DNA of 64,000 nt from Euglena gracilis (Eukaryota > Euglenida > Euglenophyceae > Euglenales), in contig CP154956.1 of NCBI GenBank assembly GCA_039621445.1, forward strand, positions 45,551,291 through 45,615,290, given 5' to 3'. The notes under the pieces are model-generated. The model was given only the letters and a program-made list of their open reading frames with translations. It had not been told where the DNA came from and searched no databases. The position numbers were made by a program, and so were the translations under genes. Positions 29,121 through 40,879 of this stretch are shown piece after piece. Within the stretch, counting starts at the first letter, position 1. Each line of letters begins with the position of its first letter.

Positions 29121-31140
29121 TGGGTGTTTTTTTGTTTATTTTTATAAAAAAACCTCTATGCAGCCCTGTTGGAAGTTCCCCCCCCCCCACATTTTATTTT
29201 GACCTGTCCGAAAGCTCCCCCAAACGTTTAGCTGTCCACAACTCATCTTTCGAGACTTTTTCTGATGTGAAACTCCAGAAATCCATGGGAGAAGTTGCCT
29301 CCATGGAATAAAGCCATTTTTTAACCATAATTTGCAACCTTTGTGTTTCCTTACCTATATCGTGAAGTGTGCACCTATGTTGCCATTTTCCCAAGTACAG
29401 TCGGCAGTTAGGAAATCGCAAAAAATGTTGGTTTGCATATCGGCAAAGAAAAAAAAGCTTAAGTGCAAGATACGCTGCCCAAGTTAAATTCGACCACAAA
29501 ATTTCGTCATTGTTTGTCTTTCTTTTTTCATTGGCAAAGACCATCAATATATTTTATCTATATCGCGATCAATATATTTTATCTATATTAAAACCTATTA
29601 AAAAATGAAAAAAAAATAGAGGTCCAAGTCCTCTACCTCTATGTCACCTCTATCTCATCCAAAAAGCACTAAAATCCCCTCCCCAACAAGCAAAAAAAGC
29701 ACACTCTGACCTCCGATTGGATGGCGGAAGGTTTGCAAGGTCAGAGTGTCCATTACAATTTCCAGAACCGCATTGAGCCAGAATCAGCGGAACTGGCAGA
29801 GGGGTCGGCGTCCACCAGATCTGGATCATGGTGGTGCATATACCCTCACCCCCGGGGGGTCGGCACGCCGTGGCGAGGGGTCCGGGGGAAGAGGTTCTCA
29901 TCCCCAAAAAAGCAGGTTGAAATTTACAAACAAAGCAGCTTGGACAACCTTCATTTGCAGAGTGGGCCGAACCAAACATGAAAAAAGGGAAACAATTGAA
30001 ACTCTTCAGCAAGATTTCCAGGCATTTTCATGGTTTTTGGGGGTGGTCTTTTTTCGAGATGGTGCTTGACACTGGCTTGGAGTTTAAAAGTTTTTAAAAA
30101 AAGGCACAGGTTAATCAATCAACAAATCTTGCCCACCCTACTTTCCTCTAAAGCATTGTGCAAAGGAGTGTCTAGAAACTTTTGAACACTGGAGACACGC
30201 TCAACGGCTGCCTCTGTCATGGGGAAAAAGCTGACATAGAGGTGACATAGAGGGATAGAGGAGGTTGAAAACCCTCTACCTCTACCTCTACCTCTACCTC
30301 TACCTCTATCCCTCTACCTCTATGCAGCCTTGCTTCCGACTGGGAAAACTATCAGATAGACATGTAAAGCTCACTCAACACCATTCATCAAAAAATCCAC
30401 TTCTTTCAGTCCACAAAACATGATGTGTGTTTTGCTTTAACAAAACACACACATTGTGTTTTGTCAATCCACAGAAAAACCGTGTGTTTCGATCAAACAA
30501 AACAAAAAATGTGTGCTGTGTTCACAATCCACGAAACCACAGATGCTGTGCATTTTTGGGGCAGGCTTCACAAGAAATGGAAAATGCTCCTTGCAATTCT
30601 TTGAGCACCTTGATGAGAGATGACGTAAAGTGGAACCCCCACAGTACCCCACAGTACTGTGGGGTACCCCACACTCCCCCCCCACTGTCACCCCACACTC
30701 CCCCCCACACTCCCCCCCACTGTCACCCCACACGTACCCCCCCACACTCCCCCCCCACTGTCACCCCACACTCCCCCCCACACTCCCCCCCCACTGTCAC
30801 CCCACACTTACCCCCCACACTCCCCCCCACTGTCACCCCACACTCCCCAAACTTCCAAAATATGCACATATGGAAACCAAAAAAAAAATCAAAATGACAA
30901 AAAAAATGACAAAAGATTTGGTTTCCAATGATTGGAAAGCATTTGTTCAAGGACCCGGGGCCCCCCTCACCTGGCACGAAACCGGGAGAACCCCCAAAAA
31001 TCGTCCGTCTGAAGGCATCATCCGAAAAAAATACTGGCACTTTGCGTTGGAAGTAGATCACTTGGGGACGTCTGGCCTGGCGCCTTCCAAGTCAAAAAAG
31101 CAGCTTGGTCCAAAAAATGAAGGATTTTTCAGACTCAAAA
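29121..31140. other. No gene recognised; CTACCT and C-tract repeats
   Basis: 29340-29560 has an antisense 117-residue open frame with no recognisable motif. 29620-29650 and 30250-30325 carry (CTCTAC)n-type repeats in both orientations, probably the ends of one element. 30640-30850 is a tandem repeat (about 23-28 bp) of CCCCACACTCCCCCCCACTG. Confidence 0.45.
30640..30850. repeat. Tandem repeat CCCCACACTCCCCCCCACTGTCA
   Basis: About eight imperfect copies of a 23-28 bp unit. Open in two frames because it has no stop-forming words. Confidence 0.9.
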
Positions 31141-31145
31141 TCAAT

Positions 31146-31345
31146 TCCCCCCCCTCAAGGTAAATGGCGCCCCTCTGCGCCATGGGACCCCAAAACGGCA
31201 ACTTTGGGCAGGGGGACACTTTTGGGGGAGGGGCCTTCGGCGCCTTTGGCTTCAAAAGAAATCGGCCAGTTTGCGGAGGGGTTCCAAGATTTTGGTCACT
31301 TTGGCGGGGGGGGGGGACACTTTGAGGGGGGTGAGGGTACTTCAA
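31146..31345. mobile_element. C-tract MITE, TGAGGGTA family
   Basis: Ends with GGGACACTTTGAGGGGGGTGAGGGTA-type sequence. It resembles 44108-44330 in opposite orientation (TACCCTCACCCCCCC, AAAGTGTCCC, GGCGCCGAAGGCC). Confidence 0.5.
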
Positions 31346-31779
31346 GGATCGAGAAAATTCAGGGGAAACACAACACCTGCAAATTTTGCCAAAATCAAAA
31401 ATGAAAATCCCTTGGAAAACACTTTGTGCTCCCCTAGATCAATGCACACACACAACGCACACGCAAGTTCACTTTGGCACATGCAGACACAAATACCTCA
31501 TTATTGTTCAATGATTTGGCCATGGAATGCAAGAAATTGCGCATATTGAATAAACATCAAAGCCAAAAACGTCTGCTATGAATAAAAAGGGAATGAGTGA
31601 ATGCATAAATAGACATTGGAATGAGTGCACAATTCTTTTGATTGCTGTGGAACCTTTGGCACCTTTGTCATCCTGCCCAACACGCACAACCCAACAGGGT
31701 TAACCCCACAAAAACCTAATGGGCCCCTGATTGCCAAAAAAAAAAACGTGGCGGGGGAGGGGCAAAAAAGGTGGTTCTA

Positions 31780-31853
31780 CCATGCCCCCCCCCCCCCGAT
31801 AGCCGCCCTGTGGTTGAGCTGGGTATGGGACACTATTGGGGGGGGGGGCATGG
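31780..31853. mobile_element. Short TA-flanked MITE, CCATGCC(C)n family
   Basis: 74 bp: CCATGCCCCCCC at one end and GGGGGGGCATGG at the other, flanked by TA (31778-31779 and 31854-31855). Same ends as 35112-35843 and 37994-38348. Confidence 0.75.
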
Positions 31854-32217
31854 TAATGATGAAACACATGAAACTAGTCACCATAGAAATCTTATTCTGA
31901 AAGCATCTAAGACTTCACGATAATTGCAGTGGTCATGGCAGTGCAGTAGGCAGTGGCAGTGCAATGGCAATGGTAGTGCACTTCAACAAGAAGTGAGACA
32001 AGTCCCTGACTTTTTTTGATGAAAAACAAAACCAATTTTTTTGACCCTCCTCAAAATGCCCCAAAATACATTGGAAAGTTGATATCCAACATTTATTCAT
32101 CAGATTTTTCTTCTTTCCCACCCCGGAAAATACCCTTTCCGCATTTTTTTTCTTCCAAAAAAGGCCCAAATTTGGCTAGTGCGGGGCTTAAATTTCCAAA
32201 AAAGGGGGGTATGCCAT

Positions 32218-34235
32218 TGATTGGAGGTCGGGCCGACCAGGTCGGCCCGACCTCCAATGTTGGGCTCCGACCTCCATGGTTGGTCCGACCATGGTTGGCC
32301 CGACCTCCGGGATCGTCATGGCCAATCATCTGCACTGAGTCTATTTGGGGGGGGGTGCTTAACTCCCAGCGAAGCCCGGTTTTCGGCCCACAAGCGCGGA
32401 AGTCTTCCGACTCGGCTGTTTTCAGCCATATTTTTGCAAAAAAAACCATGTTTTTGTGCCTCCTGGACCGAGAAAAACTGTTGTCAAGCCAAAAACGAGC
32501 GATTTTTTGACCCCCCGGCGCCCCGTTGTTTTTTTTTTTTGACCCGAAACCCATGCATTTTGGCCAAGCCCGGCCGGGCCGGGCCGGGCCGGGCTGGGCA
32601 AGGCCGGGCCACTGGGCTAGTGGGCAGCTGCTGGGCCGTGCTGGAGGTTGGGCCAGGCCGCTAGGCTACCGGTCTGGGCGAGCCACATTGCCTCCAAATG
32701 CCTCAAACATCTGATGCAGCATGGCACCATCACACATGTAAAGAGCTCAGCACTGGGCTGGACCCCCCACCTGGGGACTGGAGGCACCGGTGCAAAGCAC
32801 CAGATATTTTGGGAAATGCCCCAAGTCAGCCCGGTATTCCCCTCAATTTACAAAAACAAAGACAATTCTCACAAGATTACAAATCACCGATATACAAAAT
32901 TTGATTCAGTAAGTTTGACTCAAAATGGATGGAAACACATTGGAATGACCTTGAAACTGCCAAAAAAAAGTCCCATATTCAAAAAAGTGTAATTCTCTTT
33001 GTGTGTGCAAGGCAAGGATGGCCACGGGTAACCGCCCAATGAACTTAGTCAGCCTACGGCCTCCTGCGGGGGGGGGGGGGGGGGCTCCGGCTCCGTGCGG
33101 ATGATTGGCTATGACGATCCCAGAGGTCGTACCGACCATGGTCGGGCCGACCTAGGTCGGGCCGACCGTTGGCTATGGCTTATCGACCATTGGAGGTTGG
33201 GCCGACCTGGTCGGCCCGACCTCCAATCAACCGAATTCCCCCCCCCCTGTTTTGGAAACGTAAACCCCCCCTCTCAAAATTTGATTCAGCAAATTTGACT
33301 CAAAAAGGATGGAAACACATTGGAATCACCTTGAAACTGTCAAAAAGCATCCCCTATGGAAAAAAAATTGAAAAACGCGAACTTAGTCGGCCTATGGCCT
33401 CCTCCGGGGGAGGGCTGCCCCCCCCCGGACCCCCCGCCTAAAATAACAAAATCCTCTTGTGTGTGCATGCCCCCCCCGGACCCCCCCGCCTAAAATTTCA
33501 AAATCCTCTTGTGCGTGCAAGGCAAGGATGGCCAAAACGCGCCCCCCAACAAACTCCCTTTGTGCTAACTTAGTCGGCCTACGGCCTCCTCCGGGGGGGG
33601 GGGGGGCTGCCGCCCCCCGGACCCCCAAAATAACAAAATCCCCTTGTGTGTGCAAGACAAGGATGGCCAAAACGCGCCCCCCACAAAATCCTTTTGTGTG
33701 CACCCAGGTAGGTAAAATAGTCCATCTGTATGTTCCACGGGGTTTGGCCAAGGGTTTTTATGCTTCTGAAATGGAAAACCATGGAGGTCGTTTCTACCGA
33801 CCATATGGTTGGCCCGACCTCCAATATGGTCGGCCCGACCTCCAAATGGTCGGCCCGACCATAATGGTCGGTAACAACAGGTCGGGCCGACCATGGTCGG
33901 CCCAACCTATACCGACCTATAGTCAAAATTCCTTTGAAAATTTTGAAAAAGGGGGGGGTAATGCGGTTCATTGGCTAGTCGGGCCGACCTCCAGTGGTCG
34001 AGCCGACCTAGGTCGGTACGACCTCCAGGATCGTCAAAGCCAATCATCCGCCCGGGGCCGGGGGGCTCCCACCCCCGGACCCCCCCTGCCCAAAATAACA
34101 AAATCCCCTTGTGTGTGCAAGGCAAGGATGGCCAAAATGCACACTCCTAATGAACTTAGTCGGCCTACGGCCTCCTCCGGGGGGGCTGGCCCCGAGCGGA
34201 TGATTGGCTATGACGATCCTGGAGGTCGTACCGAC
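32218..34235. repeat. Cluster of GGTCGGGCCGACC palindromes and associated repeats
   Basis: More than ten GGTCGGGCCGACC or TGGTCGGCCCGACC palindromes (e.g. 32222-32261, 33130-33230, 33785-33905, 33978-34035). Interspersed are repeats of TTGTGTGTGCAAGGCAAGGA (about 33000, 33515, 33640, 34110), CTTAGTCGGCCTACGGCCTC (about 33040, 33385, 33570, 34157) and GATGATTGGCTATGACGATC. No protein is supported. GCCGGGCCGGGCC runs occur at 32570-32600. Confidence 0.85.
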
Positions 34236-34386
34236 CAGGGTTGGAATTAAAACATCCCGGAAGAGTTAAATACGTTTAAACATTTTAAACTAGATTCAAA
34301 CAGTTTTGATCGATTCAGGTCGCGAAAGGGAACGTCATTCCTAACTCCTATGGCCTTCCCTATTGTTTTTATCCTTTAACAGCACA

Positions 34387-37300
34387 ATGCCTGGTGGAAG
34401 ACTGGCACATGGTATTTGGCATTACTTCATAAAACATCAAGTATTTGATGGACGTACCCGTGCCTCTTGCAAGGGGTGCGACGTTGAGATGGCCCCCCTG
34501 GTCCAGCGGATGTGGAACCATGCACAACGGTGCAGACGTGCTGGATTGACAGAAGAAGTATCATCATCTTCGTCTTCGGTAGAAGAGCCGGTGCTGGAGA
34601 TTGAAGAACCCCCAAGGAAACGGCCGACGCTCCAACAGCCGGTCGTTACCGACAACGAGACGAAGCAGGCGTTGGACGAACAGTTGTGCCCGTTCGTGGT
34701 GGCTGCAAATTTGCCGTTCAGCTGTGTGAACCACCCAGAATTCCGCCGTTTCATGGCCATGTGCAGGCCTGGTTACAAGCCAGCAGAACGCCATTCCCTC
34801 AGTGGTGATTTATTGGACCGGATTTTTATCAAACGATTCAATGTTTTGAACTCTCGGCTGAAAAGGAAGTGTGCAACCCTGCAGATGGATGGATGGACGG
34901 GCCCTTCAAATGACCCAACGTTGGTGACAAGCATTCAAGTTGAGGGGGCCTGCTACCTTTTGTCCGCGGAGGACACCACTGGTCAACCACACACTGCGGA
35001 ATGGCTGGCCCAGAAGAAACCGGCCCAGAAACTTTTTGAAGCCATTGAACTTGCCTAGAAGGAGCTGGAGTGCCGTGTCATTGCTGTGACCACAACCCAT
35101 GTCTTTGCTTACCATGCCCCCCCCCCCAAGCTATTCCCGTCCCCGGGACCCTTTACGGCCCAATGGGAACAGTACGGGGGGGAACAGCTCGGGGGGGGGG
35201 GGGGACCTAGGTCCCCCCCCCCGAGCTTTTCCCATACCCGACCCTCGGGCAACCCAAAAGAGGTCATTTTTGGCAACTTTTTTGGATGTTCGCAAAAAAT
35301 GGTCAATTTTGAGCACATTTGCCCAAAAGTGATTTTTGAATATGGTCAAAAAACGTCGATTTTTGACCACTTTTTTGGGAAGTTCTTTGTAAAAAGTGCT
35401 ATGACAGTGAGCTACCCTCACCCCCCCCCTATTTGGCTAATGGCCGGGCTCCTTCAGACCCCCCATTAGCCAATTAGGGGGGGGGGGGGCTCGAGGACCC
35501 TGACCCCATAATTTTTGACGTGTGCAAAATTGGTCGATTTTTTGTGCATTTTTGGATTGGTCATGACTTTTTCTTATCCGGCAATTTTTAACATTTTCAA
35601 AACGGACGTTTTTGGAGGTTTTCTGAGCCCTTGCCGAAATTGGCCAAAGTTGGCCAAGGGAACGTCCATTGGCCAATTGGGCTAACCCCCCCCCCCCTAA
35701 TTGGCTAATGGACCTCCCTTAAGGACCCCCCAATTAGCCAATTAGGGGGGGGGGCAATTAGGGGGGGGGGTGAGGGTATACCCGTCCCCCCTATGGGAAT
35801 AGCTCGGGGGGGGGGGGGGAACAGCTCGGGGGGGGGGGCATGGTAATCCTGTTGAAGTGCATGGATATGCAAACCAAACCCCGCCTCGTGCTGTGGAGCA
35901 AAGGCAGGGCATTGATTCAGCTTCTAACATGAAGAGGATGAAAGAGTTGGTCCAAGAACAACGACCTGACTTGCTTTTCTTCCCCTGCACACAGGTCCTG
36001 TTCAACAAAGGATGTTGCTCCACACTGTTGTGCCGTTGTATAATCAGGACCTGATGCCACCGCACACTGGTTACATCTGGCAGCGAAGGATGTGAGCGAG
36101 GATGTGACGGCTTTGGAGAAGGTGAAGGCCATCCTTCGTTGTTTTGCGTACAATCATCGTGCGCATGCTGTATTGCGAGTGAAAGGATCTGGGCAGACAA
36201 ATGCCTCTGGCTGCTTTTGAAATGGTGTTTGCCCAGCTGTCGTCTGAATGCTCCTCCTTTGCCGAACGACACCAGGTGGTGCACGGTTTTCAAGGCATTA
36301 GAATATTACAACGCGCACTGGGGAAACTTGGTTGAAATTTCCGCGGCCCATTTGAAGCCTGGTGAAGTAGTCCGAAGAAGAGAGAGCAGCAGAAGACCTG
36401 TTGGCAATGTTGGGCCCTATCTCAAGAAATTTGATGTATGCTCAGGGGGACTACTATACAGTATGCAGGGCTCGTACAAAAACTGACTGTGTGTTGTCAT
36501 GCCTTGGCTTCTTGGAAATGGTCCTCCTGAATTGGTCACTTGACATAATTTGATGTGGTCATTGCGCGCATTTGCGCAAATAAAATAAATGTGAAAAATG
36601 ATTGCAGGTGCGGAGTGCCACCCCCCCCCAGTTCGTGCGAGCCCTGCACCCAGCGGACGCTGTGGCGAGCTGGATCGAGATCCTGGCACAGTTCCCGAAA
36701 GCGTTCAAGGCTGCATACAGGAAAATCGTGGAGCGGTCCACTTTGGTGATGGGGAACGAGACGTTCCTTGCGGCCTACCAGGGATTTTTTTGCTCCCTCC
36801 AGAGGTTTTTTTTTAGTCCTGAATCTCACTCAGTCGTGGACCAGGCAATTGCCAATGACCGACCCCCCACCGGGGGGGGGGGGGTGGGTGACTGGTTTTT
36901 TTCAGAGTGACTGGCTGGTTTTTTGAAAATGAGTGACTGACTGGTTTTTAAAAAAGTGGAGTGACCCCCCCCTGCTGCTAAAAAAAAACCCCAACCCCCT
37001 CCCACGGCGCCCCCCCCCCTACTTGGAAAAAAAGAACCCTGCCGCATACCTATTTCATCACTCGTACAACGTGGTAAATCTCACCCTGGAGGAAGTGGTG
37101 AAGGCGTCAGTGTATGCACGCAGCCGGGGGGTGGATGAAGCTGACATCTCCCGCTACTTGGCGAAGTGCAGTCCCTTTGAGCCTGCCCAGCGTTTACAGA
37201 GACTGAGGGTTTTTGGTCATTTCAGTGTTGGGTTAAGGGTTTTTTTTATTACTTTATTTTTCATACTTTTCAGTCTTTTTCTTCACGGGACAGTGAGTGG

Positions 37301-37500
37301 GTCACCTGCCCCCCCCCCTGTCACCAGTTGGCTGGATAACTTCATTTATCACCGATTTCAGTTGGTTTTTTTTTTCTAACGGGACAGCGACCCACTCTGC
37401 CCCCCCCCCCCCAGATGGACGCTGCCACTGTGCTCTTTGAGCAGTCGGTGAACGAGGTCACGTGGTGGGAAGCTGGCCGGCTAGAGAGCTTTGTGTTTCA
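34387..37500 (+). pseudogene. hAT transposase (BED finger and DUF659-like), broken by MITEs
   Basis: ATG 34387 follows CCTTTAACAG. Part 1 (to 35058): a BED-type zinc finger (CKGC and HAQRC, residues about 35-55), an acidic Ser-rich linker, then a DUF659-like part with MDGWTGPSNDPTLVTSIQ. TAG at 35056-35058 breaks the frame. A 732-bp MITE (35112-35843) interrupts it, after which DSASNMKRMKELVQEQRPDL and FPCTQ resemble the hAT 'DNASN...' and 'PC.AH' region. Further pieces are LPNDTRWCTVFKALEYYNAH (about 36256-36315), 36609-36790, 37030-37210 and 37415-37490. C-tract insertions separate the pieces. Transposase identity is fairly certain, and the gene is clearly not functional. Confidence 0.75.
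35112..35843. mobile_element. TA-flanked MITE, CCATGCC(C)n family, with nested element
   Basis: Ends CCATGCCCCCCCCCCC and GGGGGGGGGGCATGG, flanked by TA (35110-35111 and 35844-35845). It shares GGACCCTTTACGGCCCAATG-type sequence with 37994-38348. A CCCCTATTTGGCTAATGG / CCATTAGCCAATTAGGGG element is nested at about 35418-35780. Confidence 0.8.
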
Positions 37501-37993
37501 GTCTTTTCGGTGTTTTTTTTCCCACGAGACAGTGAGCGGGTCAGCTCCCCCCCCCCATCGGTTGGCCCAACCCCTCCCGGTAGGATTGGAAAGTGCATTT
37601 TTTAATTGTTTTTATTTTTTAATGTTCATTTTTACGGGAAAGTGAATGGGTCACCTGCCCCCCCCCCCATCGGTTGGCCCCTCTCTCCCTTTTTCCTCGA
37701 CCCAGCCCAGCCCAGCCCGCTCCAGCCCCGGCCCCCCCCTCCCCCCACCCCCCGGGGGGGGGTCCTTAAGAAATTCCCTGCCCTCCACGTCTTAAAACTA
37801 TAATGGACGGCGTGGATTTCCACCTGCTCTCTGCGACCTCTGCCTGCGGTTACATCAGTGCGCAGGAGCCAGCTGTGGGGTGGAGAGGCAATTGTCCACG
37901 ACGAGGTTAACCTGCGGTGCGCAGGGCCCACTTCAAAGTGGCCGCTTCTAACCCCCTTCATCTCCATCACAGTCGTGGGGATTAACTGAGTTA

Positions 37994-38348
37994 CCATGCC
38001 CCCCCCCCCCCGAACTATTCCCGTCCCCGGAACCCTTTGCGGCCCAATGGGAACAGTGCAGGAGGGGGACAGCTCAGGGGGGACCAGGTCGCCCAACTGA
38101 GCTGTCCCCATACCCGAACCTCGAGCAGCCCATAAGGGGTCATTTTGGCAACTTTTTGGATGTTTGCAAAAAAAAGTCAATTTTATGCACATTTGCCAAA
38201 AATGAATTCTTGAAAACGTCCCAAAAACGTCGCTTTTGAGCACTTTTTTTTGGGAAGTTCTTTGTGAAAAGTGCTATGACAGTGAGCTATTCCAGTCCTC
38301 CCCATGGGAATAGCTCGGGGGGAACAGCTCGGGGGGGGGGGGGCATGG
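37994..38348. mobile_element. MITE, CCATGCC(C)n family, copy without the nested element
   Basis: Same ends and internal sequence as 35112-35843 (CTATTCCCGTCCCCGG, GGTCATTTTGGCAACTTTTT, GTGCTATGACAGTGAGCTA) but about 355 bp. The left flank ends TTA and the right flank begins TGA, so the TA duplication is imperfect. Confidence 0.75.
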
Positions 38349-39200
38349 TGATATGGTAATATACATGGCTGCAAGGATATTTGTTATTTGGTTGTGAGGT
38401 GCATATGCATAAACATTTTGAAGGTAAATTGGGTGTATTAACACCGCCTCTTGGGTTCTTCAGTGTAACATTCTTCTTCTTCTTCTTCTTCTTCTTCTTC
38501 TTCTATCTTTGCACTCGTCTCTGAAAACGGCATTTTGCAACGGAAATCTGAATATTTTAAACACTTTTGAAAATTTGATCTCGGCATTAGAGGCCCCCAA
38601 AAATTCATGTGTTTCTGAATCAAACATTGGTCAAACATTGAAAATTCAAAGTCGACAACGTCAAAAAAAAAGTGGTAATTGGAGGCAGATTTGACAACTA
38701 CCAGTGTAGGGTGCGATGCGGGTCAAGCATTGACATTAACGTGACCCCCCCCCCTATTTGTCCCCCACCCCTAATTGGCCAGAGCCCAGGTGGCCAATTA
38801 GGGGGGGGGGGTTACTCATTTCAAGGGAAAATGCCTTTATTCGGGTGTTTACGGGGGTTCGCGACTATGAAGGATGGGGTCCGGGTGGCCAATTAGGGGG
38901 GGGTCGCTGACCTCTTATCCCTTTATGGGTAAGAGCGAAGCTTACCACTGGGGGAAAACCCCCCCGAACCCCCCCCCTCCCCCCCCCCTCGGGGCCACCT
39001 CGGGAACCGGCGGATTATCACCATGATCCCGGCCCCGTTCCCGAAAATTTTTTTTTCAGTCGCGAGCGACTGGATTCCTAGTTTCCGAATCACCTGGGTT
39101 TGACCCCCAACTCCCCGCCAGGCCCGAGTTATTCACGCGCGAAGGGGTCCAAACTGGGTAGGATTGGCCAACCCCCCCTGGATAAGCCCCCCCCCCCCTT
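38349..39200. other. No gene; (CTT)n and TAATTGGCC C-tract elements
   Basis: A (CTT)n repeat at 38471-38504. 38742-38815 and about 38890-38920 are ends of the CCCCTAATTGGCC / GGCCAATTAGGGG family, also seen at 35430-35770 and 40880-40970. 38950-39000 is nearly all C. Confidence 0.5.
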
Positions 39201-39224
39201 TGGACGGCCAAAAAATGTCAATTT

Positions 39225-39640
39225 TCAAAATATCTCCAAAATGAAGCAAAATCAAAGGAAATGTCCGGAGACCTAATTTGAAGCCCTTGGAACGCCCCAT
39301 ATGCCCGTATTTTGATTTCCCCGCAACTCCCCGCCTGGCCCGAGATACGGCCGTTTTTGGCCCGGATGGCCGTTTTGTACACTTTTTCCACTGTTCGACT
39401 TAGCCGTTTTCGGGGGGTGGGGGGTCAAAAAACGAATGTTTTCAAAATTTCTCGAAAATGTTGCAAAATCAAAGGAAATGTCCGGAGACCTAAATTGAAG
39501 CCCTTGGAACGTTCTATCTATTGGGACTTTGGTTTCCCCACAACTCCCCGCCCAGCCCGAGATACGGGAGTTTTTTTGGCCAATTTAGGCCGTTTCAGGC
39601 CATTTTGTACACTTTTCCCTCTGTTCGACTTAGCCGTTTT
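39225..39640. repeat. Two diverged copies of a ~220-bp repeat
   Basis: AAATCAAAGGAAATGTCCGG and AGCCCTTGGAACG recur at about 39250 and 39465, each followed by CCCGCAACTCCCCGCC-like and GAGATACGG words. This block leads directly into the 163-bp tandem array and shares its GACTTAGCCGTTTTCGG words. Confidence 0.7.
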
Positions 39641-40740
39641 CGGCCAAAAAAAGTCGAAAAAAATCGAAAAATTTTTTTTTGCCCGAAACGATGTTTTTTT
39701 GGCCTCCCGGACCCAGAAAAACTGTTTTTGAGCCGAAAACGAGCGCTTTTCGACCCGCCAGCGCCCCGTTTTGGGCCGCCGACCCATTGACTTTGGGCCA
39801 AAACCGGGTCAAAAAAGTCGAAAAAAATCGAAAAAAAATTTTTTTGCCCGAAACGATGTTTTTTGGCCTCCCGGACCCGGAAAAACTGTTTTTGAGCCGA
39901 AAACGAGCGTTTTTCGACCCGCCAGCGCCCCGTTTTGGGCCGCCGACCCATTGACTTTGGGCCAAAACCAGGTCAAAAAAGTCGAAAAAATCGAAAAAAA
40001 AATTTTGCCCGAAACGATGTTTTTGGGCCTCCCGGACCCGGAAAAACTGTTTTTGAGCCGAAAACGAGCGCTTTTCGACACGCCAGCGCCCCGTTTTGGG
40101 CCGCCGACCCATTGACTTTGGGTCAAAACCGGGTCGAAAAAGTCGAAAAAAATCGAAAAAATTTTTTTTTGCCCGAAACGATGTTTTTGGGCCTCCCGGA
40201 CCCGGAAAAACTGTTTTTGAGCCGAAAACGAGCGCTTTTCGACACGCCAGCGCCCCGTTTTGGGCCGCCGACCCATTGACTTTGGGTCAAAACCGGGTCG
40301 AAAAAGTCGAAAAAAATCGAAAAAAATTTTTTTGCCCGAAACGATGTTTTTTGGCCTCCCGGACCCAGAAAAACTGTTTTTGAGCCGAAAACGAGCGTTT
40401 TTCGACCCGCCAGCGCCCCGTTTTGGGCCGCCGACCCATTGACTTTGGGCCAAAACCGGGTCGAAAAAGTCGAAAAAAATCGAAAATTTTTTTTTTGCCC
40501 GAAACGATGTTTTTTGGCCTCCCGGACCCAGAAAAACTGTTTTTGAGCCGAAAACGAGCGTTTTTCGGCTCAAAAAGCGCCCCGTTTTGGGCCGCCGACC
40601 CATTGACTTTGGGCCAAAACCGGGTCAAAAAAGTCGAAAAAAATCGAAAAAATTTTTTTTGCCCGAAACGATGTTTTTGGGCCTCCCGGACCCGGAAAAA
40701 CTGTTTTTGAGCCGAAAATGAGCGTTTTTCGACCCACCAC
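39640..40740. repeat. Tandem array, about seven copies of a 163-bp unit
   Basis: GGCCTCCCGGACCC recurs at 39701, 39867, 40027, 40191, 40355, 40519 and 40682, and GGGCCGCCGACCCATTGACT at 164, 161, 164 and 163-bp steps. Units differ mainly in A/T run lengths. Open frames occur on both strands but shift between units, so they are not taken as coding. Confidence 0.95.
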
Positions 40741-40879
40741 CGCCCCACCACCTGGCACAAAATCCATGGATTTCAGGCAAAAGAGCTCCATGGAGTGGGC
40801 TGGTATGTTTGGAGGGGTCAATGAAGGGGTGCGTGCGCGCTTATTAAGAGCTCAGCACTATTCAAAACCTGGTTAGGGG

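Noticed and set aside
29194-29547. A 117-residue minus-strand frame as a gene
   Set aside because: No motif, no acceptor before its start, and a setting among AT-hairpin repeats. It cannot be supported.
30640-30850. CRISPR-like array
   Set aside because: Units are contiguous, C-rich and without unique spacers, and the genome is eukaryotic.
39595-40821. Repeat-containing proteins on both strands of the 163-bp array (up to 264 residues)
   Set aside because: Frames are open on both strands, unit lengths (161, 163, 164) shift the frame between units, and A/T runs vary freely. A satellite-type repeat explains it better.
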